Assembly (NCBI GenBank): GCA_945859605.1
Contig: OX243816.1
Coordinates: 25,569,699 to 25,633,698 of the forward strand
Source: Lumbricus rubellus
Taxonomy: Eukaryota; Annelida; Clitellata; Crassiclitellata; Lumbricidae
DNA length: 64,000 nucleotides
Direction of reading: 5' to 3'
Below the pieces are notes generated by a model. It did no database searches. It saw only the letters and a program-made list of their open reading frames with translations, and was not told the DNA's origin. Made by a program: the position numbers and the translations under genes. Every line of letters starts with the position of its first letter. Position 1 is the first letter of the stretch. Of the stretch, positions 9,964 to 20,318 are shown in pieces.

Positions 9964-10511
9964 CAGGGTGGTCCAGCATAAATGTCCCGACTTTGAACGC
10001 GTATAACTTCCCCAATTTTTGGAATTTATTTATACTTTATGCGTCAAATTAAAGGTATTTCACTCTAGTATTTGCACTGAAAAGGTCGAACTGGTTATTA
10101 TTTAGGTTTCAATTATATGCTTGGAACAGCGCTTGCTACCATATTTTGTTGTTTTCTATGACATAATATGGCGCCGTTTTCCCGGGATATTCACAAATCG
10201 TTTTTTGCTAACGCGCGCATAGACACAATTATTTTAGGTGTTTGTAGGAGTCTCTCCCATGAATATTCTCTTTTCGCTAAATCATTTTCTTTCAATTTTA
10301 TCAACAGCTGTGCGCACTGCCACGCGCTGATTTTAGACTCAAAGAAACGGCTGTCTCGCTATAGCCGTTTCTTTGCGTCAGTGTTTTAGTGCTGTTGGAC
10401 ATCACGTTGACAAATAACTTTAGACCATCTGTTAGGATACGGTTTTCTAGGACTACCTGTATCGCGCGGAATGACCTGGAGAGATTTGTTTATATACTAT
10501 AGGGCCTGCCC
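9964..10511. mobile_element. Left end of a TACAGGGTGGTCC element, cut by the gap
   Basis: CAGGGTGGTCCAGCATAAATG directly after TATATA resembles the start of an IS630/mariner-type inverted end. No transposase is recognisable before the assembly gap, and the right end is not visible. Confidence 0.4.
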
Positions 10512-10711
10512 NNNNNNNNNNNNNNNNNNNNNNNNNNNNNNNNNNNNNNNNNNNNNNNNNNNNNNNNNNNNNNNNNNNNNNNNNNNNNNNNNNNNNNNNN
10601 NNNNNNNNNNNNNNNNNNNNNNNNNNNNNNNNNNNNNNNNNNNNNNNNNNNNNNNNNNNNNNNNNNNNNNNNNNNNNNNNNNNNNNNNNNNNNNNNNNNN
10701 NNNNNNNNNNN
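10512..10711. other. Assembly gap (200 N)
   Basis: Exactly 200 N, probably a placeholder length. Any ORF crossing it is meaningless. Confidence 1.
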
Positions 10712-11074
10712 AGCTCAGATAGATCTATTTCTTTACGGTTGCACATTTCATATGCATTATAGGCCTACTCTGCGTTTGTTCGACAACAAACTGAAGCGCA
10801 GCTATGGGCCACTTAACGATCGCGTCGAGAAAGTTTGGTCAGATGTGGCTGTGGCGAAATACCCAGGTGCAGTGGTTAGCAATTGTTGTTCCTATAGCGC
10901 TAGGATTCAAGTGCCGTTGACGACAAAAGAACTGCATATAATATATACACGGTGATTCATTAAAAAACGTCGCCCTGCATATTTCACTGTAGCTCCGTCA
11001 AATGTCATGCTATATGAAAGAAATTTTAAAGGAAGACAGAGGAGTTATTTCTAAACATTCGGAAAGTTAAAGTT

Positions 11075-11215
11075 TATATTCAAATTGACCCCCTTTGGCG
11101 GCTACGCATGCGCGAAGACGAGTACGCCACTGTTTGACTGATTCATCAATGATGCGCTGATCCATCTCGTCCCATGCATCCACAATTCGACTTCGCAATT
11201 CACTGACATCACATA
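11075..11215 (-). pseudogene. Mariner-type transposase, C-terminal exonless fragment
   Basis: Reads DVSELRSRIVDAWDEMDQRI then SVKQWRTRLRACVAAKGGQF without a break, a well-preserved Tc1/mariner C-terminus. It is the downstream half of the gene interrupted by the LINE at 11216-13480. Confidence 0.85.
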
Positions 11216-13480
11216 TTCAATTCAATTCAATTCAATTCACTTTATTGCAACCAGAAAACAAGAAAACAAAAAAAATTCAAAACATGCATGCATTGGCTAC
11301 AAAGGGGGGCCCAAAAGGGATGGACATCCCGCTGGGAAGGGTCACCCAAGTAAAAAAAGTCCCAAGAAAAAATTAATCAAGATAGCTGAAAAGAAAGAGA
11401 CTAAAACAAATTAGGTGATGACAGATTGCAGAAAAGCTTATATTGCCAAGAGCATATAGAGAAACAAACTTAACTAAGTACTTAACTAAAATCTTAACTA
11501 CACATGGTCCTGTGCACTTCAAGTAGCATTAGTGGAGGAGAGTAGAAGAACACGAAGTTTCTTTTTAAATACCTGCAGACTACTCGATTGACGAATGTCA
11601 ATTGGTATTGTGTTCCATACTTTAGTGCCATAAGATTTAATAGTAAACCGCCTAGTATTAGATTGAGCTTTGACAGGGCGAAAAGCAGATGAATTTCTAG
11701 TGAAATGCGAATGGATGTCAGAGGCGTGAGGGAGGTAACCTTGGAATACCGAAGGAAGGAGACCGTGTTCGAGTCGAAAAAAGAACTCGCTAATTTGGAG
11801 ATCCTTTATCTGGTCAATTTTCAGGAGATGAAGTTCATTAAAGGAAGGGCCAGTGTGTTCCCGTTTACGAATACCCGCAATTATACGAACAGCCCTCTTC
11901 TGTAAGATTACAAGTTTATGAAGCCTGGATTCGTATGTCGATGCCCAAACAAGGTTGCAATATGTGAGGTAGGGGTAGACAAGGGTATAATACAAATTCA
12001 TTCTAATTGTCTTTGGCAAGATATAAGCAACGCGGGAAATAATACCAATATTTTTAGCAATTTTAGTTGCAATTTGATTAATATGAACTTTCCAGGTCAA
12101 ATGTTGATCTATATGCACACCTAAGAATTTTGTAGATTCAACTTGATTGATGGAAATATCATCAATAAGCAAACAGAGATTGTCATTTGGCTTTATTTTC
12201 CGGTGGGATTTAAATAAAATAAAGTTGGTTTTATCTAAATTAAGGGTGAGTTTATTTGCATGGAACCAAACAGCTATGCTAGATAGTTCAACGTTCACAG
12301 TTTGAAACAACGTCTGCCATGAACCATTGGAGTAAAAAACGTTGGTGTCATCGGCAAATAGAATAAAAAACATTGTTGGAGAGACATTGGCCAAGTCATT
12401 AATATAAAGCAGGAAAAGGAGTGGTCCGAGGTTGGAGCCTTGAGGAACTCCATATTTGATCAAGCCTAGCTCAGAAAGGACACCATTACAGAGAACTCTT
12501 TGTGTACGGCTCTCAAAATAGCTGGCAAACCATCTGAGCTGAGTTCCCCTAATTCCATAGTTGTCTAATTTTTTAAGCAAAATATTATGGTCTACCGTAC
12601 CAAACGCTTTAGCTAGATCAAAGAAGATTCCCACTGAGTATTCATTATTTTCAATAGCCTTTGAAATCATGTCCTGCATATTTAATAAGGCCATATAGGG
12701 GGAATGACCAGGTTGAAATCCATGCTGAGATGGATAAATGATGTTAGAGTTTTTAACATAGCCATAGAGTCGATTATACATAAGTTTTTCATAGAACTTG
12801 GAGAAGTAAGGAAGAACGGAAATGGGTCTGTAATTGATTACATTGTCCTTATCGCCCTTTTTTAGTATTGGGACCACTTTAGCTATTTTTATGCCTTGTG
12901 GAACAATCCCACTACTAAATGAACAATTTATTATCTCCGCTAAAGGTCTGGCAACCAAGGAGAGATTGGGGGCCGCAATACAGGGGTCTATATCGTCAAC
13001 ACCTTTGCTATGCGTTAAACGTATATCACGGCCAATATCCATAATTTCCTCCGGGGATACCATTAGGAAACCCATAGAGTTCTGCCGAGGGGCCTGTAAG
13101 TAACTATGGTAAGGGAGAGGTGAAACTGGTATTTTCTTTGCCAAAGAATGGGCTATGTTGGTGAAGTAGTTATTGAAGCTATTGGCCATTTTTTCTGGAT
13201 CTTTAACATTTTCTCCGTTAATTTTTAACGATTCAATTTGTGTCTCCTTATTTTCCAATTGCATTATGGAGCGAATGAGTTTCCAGGTCCTCCTTAGGTC
13301 GTCTTTATATTTGCAGAATTCGGATGCATAGTAATTTTTTTCTGCTTTGACTCTAATAGCCTTAAATTTATTCCTGTATACAGTAAATTTATTTTTATTA
13401 TAAGCATTTGGATTTTTTATATATTTTAAGTACAATGAAGCTTTCTTCTTACTAGACTTGAGGAGATCGGTAGACCTTCT
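11216..13480 (-). mobile_element. 5'-truncated CR1/Jockey-group LINE inserted in a mariner element
   Basis: The minus-strand LINE ends with an AATAAA-type signal and a (GAATT)n tail at 11219-11245, next to mariner sequence. The 5' junction is near 13470, where the mariner reading (MQEKVY) stops in another frame. The endonuclease is missing, so it is truncated but otherwise intact. Confidence 0.85.
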
Positions 13481-13546
13481 CTTGCATGACACTCCATACA
13501 TCTTATAGTCCACTGCATTTAAATCAGGGTTGTTGGGTGGCCACAA
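11519..13546 (-). CDS. LINE reverse transcriptase ORF with a chimaeric mariner-derived start
   Basis: A 675-residue uninterrupted frame. The first ATG and about 25 codons derive from the mariner transposase (WPPNNPDLNAVDYKMYGV), and the rest is LINE ORF2. Seen: RT motifs KVVPILKKGDKDNVINYRPI, SQHGFQPGHS, FFDLAKAFGTVDHNILL, GVPQGSNLGPLLFLLYINDL and the catalytic box FADD, then the thumb and the C-terminal domain ending VWNTIPIDIR...FKKKLRVLLL. In the motif usually read as KAFDTVDH the Asp is Gly; the catalytic Asp in FFDLAKAF is present. Known: such proteins copy LINE RNA by target-primed reverse transcription. Lack of an endonuclease means this copy is probably immobile, though its RT frame is unusually clean. 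Confidence 0.88.
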   Translation of the reverse strand: MWPPNNPDLNAVDYKMYGVSCKRRSTDLLKSSKKKASLYLKYIKNPNAYNKNKFTVYRNKFKAIRVKAEKNYYASEFCKYKDDLRRTWKLIRSIMQLENKETQIESLKINGENVKDPEKMANSFNNYFTNIAHSLAKKIPVSPLPYHSYLQAPRQNSMGFLMVSPEEIMDIGRDIRLTHSKGVDDIDPCIAAPNLSLVARPLAEIINCSFSSGIVPQGIKIAKVVPILKKGDKDNVINYRPISVLPYFSKFYEKLMYNRLYGYVKNSNIIYPSQHGFQPGHSPYMALLNMQDMISKAIENNEYSVGIFFDLAKAFGTVDHNILLKKLDNYGIRGTQLRWFASYFESRTQRVLCNGVLSELGLIKYGVPQGSNLGPLLFLLYINDLANVSPTMFFILFADDTNVFYSNGSWQTLFQTVNVELSSIAVWFHANKLTLNLDKTNFILFKSHRKIKPNDNLCLLIDDISINQVESTKFLGVHIDQHLTWKVHINQIATKIAKNIGIISRVAYILPKTIRMNLYYTLVYPYLTYCNLVWASTYESRLHKLVILQKRAVRIIAGIRKREHTGPSFNELHLLKIDQIKDLQISEFFFRLEHGLLPSVFQGYLPHASDIHSHFTRNSSAFRPVKAQSNTRRFTIKSYGTKVWNTIPIDIRQSSSLQVFKKKLRVLLLSSTNAT

Positions 13547-13900
13547 AGTAGGCGGGATGAAATCAGGTGTTTCAGTTTCCAGTAACGCAACAGTGTCCCG
13601 CGTGCTCTGTGCGCAGGAGCGCTATCCTGCTGGAAGATGAAATAGGCCTACTCATCGGTAACGTCACGAATGTCTGGTAAAAGGCCCTGTTTTAGTGGAA
13701 CATCTCTGCAATACTGTCTATTGACCTCAACATCTGGTTCGAGGAAATGAATGTTCGTACGACCGTGTGCAGAGACCCGACCGATGCCATAAGGGATTTG
13801 CTGAAAGTTGGCCGATTCCGCAAAAGACGATTTGCTGGAACGTCCCTCTTCTGTGTCCCGGCAGATACGCGATTCAACGGTGATTGCGAACATTCGGATT
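13497..13900 (-). pseudogene. Mariner-type transposase, upstream fragment
   Basis: Minus-strand frames give GRTNIHFLEPDVEVNRQYCRDV, then a frame change, then TPDFIPPTLWPPNNPDLNAVDY. It is the middle of a Tc1/mariner catalytic domain; the last Asp of the catalytic triad lies in PDLNAVDY. It is frameshifted near 13640 and interrupted by the LINE. Confidence 0.8.
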
Positions 13901-14222
13901 GTTACTGAGTGATGCTACAGTAAACAATTTCTCACCAGGAGTCTAATCCAGATGAAATTGACCAGGTTTGCATGATATAACCTCAGTGACTGACGGGAAC
14001 GTCGGAATCTTGCTTGTTTCTCGAGATTATCGTGACGTCATTAGTTTCGTCATCCGCGTTACGTCATTATAGCTCTGAATGTGAAATAATTTATAGCCTA
14101 CAGCACTTGGCTAGAACATCAAGCTTCATTACTGTGAATTTTCGTTAAATTTGATAGTCATCTACATGAGTTATGCCAAATTATGTAAGGGGACGTTTTT
14201 TATGAATCACCGTGTATATATA

Positions 14223-14832
14223 CGGTGAACGGAAAAAACCGAACCTCTCTTATTGCTACGATAATTTGTGTAATGATTCGAATATTTTAATAAAATTTGG
14301 AGAAAATTCAGCTTAAAGGACAATAATCAGATAACTATCATTTGTTAGTTATAATGTGTGTTCAAAATATCCTCCTTCGACCTCAAAACACGCACATAGA
14401 CGCGCTCGGCACTGACTTGTTGCTGAATCAATTACAGCCTGATCAGATTCGCCCCGTGCCTATATCATACGCTGACCCAGTTCTCCGACATCACGTACCT
14501 ATTCTTGTAAACTTTTTCTTTCATCACATACCAGATTTTATAGTCCACGGGTCTAGGCTATTTGAAAATAATCAAGTTTGCAGGATAGCGCATCAACAAC
14601 TGCCTTGATCGCTCAAGCCATTCCTTGCTTGTTGACCTCCGTTAGTTCAGTCGCTATACGCGCCTTGAAACATTTTAAATGACTTCAAGTTTTAGCTGGA
14701 ATAGCGTATAATTATAGAAACTAGTTAAGTTTATAGTAGGGAATAAAATAGTTCTATTCTCAATAATATTTTTACATGTTTGGTGTTAATTTCTTTATTT
14801 AATGTGGAGGTTCGGTTTTTTTCCGTTCACCG
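14223..14832. mobile_element. Mariner-type MITE, about 610 bp
   Basis: Inverted ends CGGTGAACGGAAAAAACCGA / ...CGGTTTTTTTCCGTTCACCG with TATA at the left and TAT at the right. It abuts the previous element across an 8-base TATATATA. No intact transposase. Confidence 0.82.
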
Positions 14833-14839
14833 TGTATTA

Positions 14840-15520
14840 TCCTACTAACTGCATTGTCAATTTGTCATTGTATCAGATGCCACCAAAATCTCATTGATGA
14901 AGCATTTCGTAGGCTACACATGCGTCATCCACAGCGTTTCATATAGGCTATACCGGTAAACAGTTTAATCCTTCGCTTTAGGCCATTTACCCTTATTTCA
15001 TTTTCTTTCAATTTCTGTTAATTAGAGTCATTCTAGGCTACTTTTCATTTAGTTTTCAAGTTATATAATTATTCACATGGAGTCCTGGACGCAAAATGCT
15101 TATAAGAACAACGAATAAGACGGCTAAGGCGAGTTCGAAGTTATGCCGAGCAGTTTTATTTACCGTTGGATATCTACTAGCATCACCGTTAGACCCAATA
15201 GGCCTAATAGCCTACGAGTTTTCCATCTGATGTCTAAAGTCCTAATATATTTCCTCCTTCTATTAGTAGGCCTATTAGATTCCTATTTTCCTTAATTTTT
15301 ACACCTTCAGGGTTTCATATATAGGACTGCAGTTATTTCGCTTGTTCAGAGCAATTTTGGAAGGTTTCTGGCAAAAATTATACATTGTGCTTTTACACGA
15401 AGTCAATCGGAACAAGGAATTCAAAGGCAAAAGAAACAGCGCCATAAAAATATTATGTCAGGAGCATTGAGTTTTATTTAACAACAGTTACTTTTGTAGG
15501 TCCTGGGCATGACGTTAAAC
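14840..15520. other. No recognisable gene
   Basis: AT-rich sequence with several TAGGCCTA palindromes (about 15200 and 15268). I see no coding or repeat structure I can name. Confidence 0.5.
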
Positions 15521-15529
15521 TGCATCCAT

Positions 15530-15945
15530 CCTCCGGGAGGAAGGTTTGCCAGATGGGTGGAGATACACTGGCAGAAAAAGAACAAGACCATAGAAATCCG
15601 CAAAAACCACGACACAAGTGACAGAGTGGCCCAGATGCTTCAAGGTGTCATGATGTGAAGCAGACATGCACGGGTCGGTCAGGACAGACCAGTGGAGAGA
15701 GTCGGTGGAGAGGGCATTGGACACAATACGGGTTTGTCCCACTGGTTGTCCTTCATGCCTCTTTCCTAACATTCTCTTCAAGCAGACAAGGCGGTCCAGC
15801 TGCTTCAAGATATAATGGTATCATTATGCTAGCCTGTAGAAACTGGGAGATGACACGAGCCAGACTCCGACAGAGAGTGGCGTCGGACACGTACGGGCAT
15901 TGCGCCTATGGTTTGTGATGATGATGATGATGATGATGATGACTT
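15530..15945 (+). repeat. Possible LINE 3' end with (GAT)n tail
   Basis: Ends in (GAT)9 at 15917-15944, as in several LINE groups whose tails are simple repeats. Upstream residues (CRNWEMTRARLRQRVASDTYG) loosely resemble a LINE ORF2 C-terminus. Weak. Confidence 0.35.
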
Positions 15946-16183
15946 TTGTAGCAGCCAAGGGAACAGCCAGGTCAACCAGTTTACTAACTTGTCATTTTCT
16001 CGGTTTTCATGCTAACGGAACCATCATAATAATAATTATCATCATAATAATTGCAGGCTGAAATTAGGTTATGACAAAGCCAGGTTAATTATTCTCAAAC
16101 GAGTGCGGTTAAACAGAGAGGCAGCCTGAAGGTGGGTTAACAAATCAATTTCAGGTCTTATGAAAGTTGGTTTTTTGGCTTAC

Positions 16184-16400
16184 CTCTGCTCGAATGAAGT
16201 GATTCTTCTTCGAGGGATTTCTATATCTGTGTTTAGCTGCGTTCCAAATCCGTGATGAAAGCTCGTACGAGTGTTGCTGCCCGGTGCAGCAGGCGTCGTC
16301 GTCGTTGACTAGCTGTAGGCCCGAAACACTGTCGACTGAAGTCTGTGATTTATACGTTAGAGGCAGAAAGAATGAGGCTGCACTCGGTCTGAGCTACTCA
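16184..16400 (-). other. Candidate exon of an unknown minus-strand gene
   Basis: A minus-strand frame open from a stop near 16390 to a GTAAGC donor at 16183 contains QLVNDDDACCTGQQHS and SRIWNAAKHRYRNPSKKNHF. The area to about 16780 is richer in G+C and CpG than its surroundings, so it could be a 5' exon and promoter. I do not recognise the protein and found no partner exon. Confidence 0.25.
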
Positions 16401-16799
16401 TGAAGATATGATTTCCGATGCTTTCAAAGACAACTCTTTTACTTTTTACCCTCAGAAGATTGAGGTGGATGACAGACACGGTCGTTTAGCTTCAGCACAT
16501 CAATCGAACTATAGGTCGACTACACGAAAAAGAAGCAGAAGCTGATAGCAGCTAGGTGTTTATCGACGACGGTTAGAGGAGGTAAACGTAGTAATAGTAA
16601 CTTTGACTCCAGGTCTAACATCTCCGGCTCCGCGAGCAAATCTGTCTGAAGGAGGCAGCTGTAAAAACGCAGAGGGACTGATGGACGCGACTGCGGCAAG
16701 TCGATCCCTCCGCACCATCCCTCTCCCCCGCACCACTCTGCTTGGACGGAAACTGACAGCTAAGTGAACACGGCATGCGCAATAATAACGATAGGCCTA

Positions 16800-17790
16800 C
16801 AAGAAGTTAGGCTGCACATGGTTCTCAATTCTACGGATTATGATTTGGATGTCTCTTCATCTGTGGGCCTACATTCTTCATGAAAACAACCCTTGCATTT
16901 CCTGCATTCTATCCATTTCACCAAAGCGTTCACCGCACATTAGACATTTTTCATCTCCTCCGCAGACAAACGCGCTTTTGTTTGTTGTCTTGTCTGGACA
17001 AGGGTCTATAGGTGGCTCTAGTCTAGGACATCACATCTAGCTTTTCTCCCTTTGCATGTGAGGTTCTTCTTATTCATTAGCGCCCTCATTTTATATTTTT
17101 CGACAACTATCTCTGAAGATCTAGTGTCCTTAGGCCTACAGATAGCAACAGATTTTGCCTGTTTTGGCTTTATTTTCATTTATGCACTTAAAACAGCCGG
17201 GTAGGCTAGATCTGGCTAAATAGGCATAGGCTAAATCCACCAAATCTTCTTTCTGTTCACATTGAATAATTATAATTTTTAAATTAAGATTCCGGTCATA
17301 GGCCTATTTTCTCAATGCATAAACAATAGGCTACAAGGTTTTAAAATCACCCAAAAACTGTTAATTTCCAATCTCAACAACAGGAACACTTCTGGTAGTT
17401 AATTGTGACCTAGGCTATTCCCAATAGGCCTAAGTAGAAATCTCGAGATTACGATTACGATTAAGTAATTGAAATAATTTACATTCATTGTCAATCTTTT
17501 AGTAGTAGGCCTACTGGTATTGTTAATATTATTTTGGTTTTTTAGTTGCTTAGTGATTATTTGTTCATGTTATAGGCCTAGTCCTGCTTAAGGTTTTCAG
17601 TAAGCCTAGAATGTCTTCTTTCAACCACAAAGTCAGCAAGGTGTTTGTTGACAATAGCCTATAAACTGACTGAGCCCAAAAAGTCTCACATGCAACTGAA
17701 GTATTCAGCGGTAAATTTAATAGAACCACAATTAGCAATGGACTACAGGCCCCGCCCCATCATGGGCTAGACCATGGGCAACGGGCTCTA
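16800..17790. other. No recognisable gene; TAGGCCTA-rich
   Basis: AT-rich, with at least five TAGGCCTA octamers between 17121 and 17580. No coding structure that I can support. Confidence 0.5.
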
Positions 17791-17799
17791 GGTCCAATC

Positions 17800-18135
17800 C
17801 ACATTAATTGCCTCTTGAGAGACTTGTCTCAATCCAGCTACTGCATTACCTTGAGCAATCTGGGCTTCTGCCATCCAGTCAATCTGGGTTCAGGGGATAT
17901 CACTCCACAGAAACTGTCCTGCTATCAGTGTTATCTCTCCTCTCTGATATTTACTTGGATATCTTTTCTCGGCCATCGATAAATCACATTTAACACTCCT
18001 GGTGCTCTTTGATGTTTCATCCGCCAATGATATGGTTGAACATGAGATCCTGCTACAGCGTCTTCAACTTTCTTGTAGTCTCTCTGGACCCCTTTTAACT
18101 GGTTCAAATCTTACTTTTCAGATCGAAATTTTACA
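17800..18135 (+). pseudogene. CR1-like LINE RT fragment
   Basis: Frames give LHYLEQSGLLPSSQSGFRG, HSTETVLLSVLSLLSDIY, then LVLFDVSSANDMVEHEILLQ, matching RT motifs 2-3 of CR1-group LINEs. Frameshifted and short. Confidence 0.75.
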
Positions 18136-18139
18136 TTCG

Positions 18140-19570
18140 AAACAGCCAAACATACAAAAATTTAAATAGGCCTAAAAGAGTGGGAATCGAAATATAATGG
18201 CTGGAAGTCAAGAATCACTTTAGACAGTGTTTAATCTAGAATCCTACTCTGGGAGGAAATCGAGGTTTCTGAGGGGAGGAACGATCGCAGATGAGCATAG
18301 CGCCAAGCAGGGGAGTTGTTTGGAGATGGGGTGACGCCTTTCCGTCATTTCTTAAACTTCCACATAGCAATGGCAGCATTTTAAGCTGTAATCTTACCAA
18401 AATTGCTCTATTTAAAATAATAATAAAAATTATAATCTTAATTTAATTTCAAACTGACATGATTAATGCATCATAATTACAATCAATAATGAACGGATGA
18501 TGACAAGTTATTGAAGGAGTCGAATTTAACAGCGTAGCGAGAAAATAATCTGATATTCCATGTTTATTTAACTGCAGCCATGCAATGCGTTCATGACTTC
18601 TTATTGCTCAATTTGCCAACGCCATCTGCCGAATGAAAGGTTGAATGGACTTTTTGGGAGGGTAGCGGAAGCAATCCCGCATCTGAGCGCTCTGCTGGCC
18701 AGAGTGCTTATCCAAAACGCCCTCTCCTGAATGCCTTGAAAGTGCTCAGTGCTGGAACCAACTCTTCACAAAAATGGAAGCCCCAAATGTTTTTGGGCCT
18801 CTGCAGAGGTTTCTGAGGGGGGGAGGGGAACGTCCGTCTTCAAGCACTTCACCAGTTGTCGCTTTCGTATTCCTCACGGCAACTTGGAAGGCGCCATATA
18901 AGGAGCCCTAAATATTTTTAATTATGTTGCATCGCCGAGAAAAAGAAGAGCGTCCCCTGTATTTTGGGGCAGAAATATGTATAAAGTGTTAGTAGCGACT
19001 TCATAGACTAGCTCCGGAATATGAGGGAAGGTAGCAATTCGTGTCCATCGCCGTAGCATCTTCCCACGTTCAGTGTAGGGTTGAGCATAAATCGCCAGAA
19101 ATATTCTGCGCTGGCGAATATTTAAGTATAACAACCTCGATACACAACCCAGCACGCTCAACTACAAACCACCGAGCACCCAATAACATATAGACCTCAA
19201 AATTTAAAACTTTCAGTTAAGTCATTCTCTATTCAATGGTTGTTACAAGAGTGGATCATTAACGCAAATACTGCAGCAGGGAAAGATTGTATTATTATAT
19301 CATATTACGTAAAGAGCTGAACCAACTTCCGTGTTTATGATTTGCAAAGAAACAAAGCTTACACAACGAAACAGACACGTTTGATCTAATAGTCAACTCC
19401 ATTCATTCGTCAACTGTTTTAGTGTGAATTGATAGCTCAGCAGCTCTTAGCTGATGACATTAGCTCGCTGTAGGAATGACGGAAGGGATGGATGGATATG
19501 GAATGGAAGGAAGGAATGGATAGGTGGAGTGAGAGAAGGGCATCACATGGTTCCAATCGTCATTGCTGTC
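18140..19570. other. Sparse region downstream of the transporter gene
   Basis: Contains a short direct repeat (GGTTTCTGAGGGG near 18266 and 18808). On the minus strand a possible polyadenylation signal AATAAA lies at 18563-18568, about 1 kb past the transporter stop codon. That assignment is only positional. Confidence 0.3.
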
Positions 19571-19571
19571 A

Positions 19572-19741
19572 TCATTTGCTTGATTCGAATGCCAGATTGA
19601 CTTCTCCTTCTCGACCCAGCTGCTGACGAATAACTTCCAGCTGGTGTTTGTCATGTGGCTGTTGCTTCAGTGCTCGCCCCATGTTGTTGTTTTCTCGGCG
19701 CTTTCTCGGCGATGCCTCAGCAGCAACGGCCGAATCCAGAC
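19572..19741 (-). CDS. slc26a11: slc26a11 terminal coding exon
   Basis: Acceptor TAATTTTAG at 19742; starts in phase with the previous exon (G|GT, Gly) and runs 55 codons to TGA at 19572-19574. Charged, Gln-rich tail ([17 protein letters not shown]) after the STAS domain. Tails are poorly conserved in the family, so this exon rests on splice fit and composition. Confidence 0.65.
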
Positions 19742-20220
19742 CTAAAATTAGGTACAACATGACGATGGTACATAAAAACAAATGAAGAGTAAAACTTAAA
19801 AAGAAATATATAACCTGTAAAGTTGTAAACCTTAGCAGCAAAAGCAGCAAGGGCACAGAGTTAGATATCTACATGGTGTCCGGAGAAAAAAACACCATTT
19901 TGTAAATACAAGAATAAATAGTAAATATTCTTCAATTTTAAAAATTCAAACACTGTTTTAACCCTCACATATTTATCTAATGCTGGTGCGATTCGTGCGA
20001 ACAAGAAAGTTCCATTCATATAAATCATATTTACACATAATGGCCAGATTTCATCAAAATATTTCAAACAGAACAACAGTTACCGGTATGTCACTTTAAG
20101 TGAGACTACCCACCGTTTTTGACGATTCAAAAGTGTAACGCAACAAAAAGCAGAATAAATGATTAAGTCACGCCTCAAATAATTGTCATCAAATCAACTT
20201 GATAGTGCTTCACAACTTGT

Positions 20221-20318
<98 letters not shown>

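Larger units (their letters stand above)
10948..14214. mobile_element. Tc1/mariner-type element split by a LINE
   Basis: Ends CACGGTGATTCATTAAAAAACG / ...TTTATGAATCACCGTG, flanked by TATA. The minus strand carries the transposase in two parts: 13497-13900 (N-proximal) and 11075-11215 (C-terminal), separated by a LINE. Without the insert the element would be about 1 kb. Confidence 0.85.

Noticed and set aside
10453..10746. ORFs crossing the N run
   Set aside because: Built from unknown bases.
9964..10960. A complete mariner element from 9964 to 10947
   Set aside because: No matching right end to CAGGGTGGTCC was seen and the gap hides the centre.
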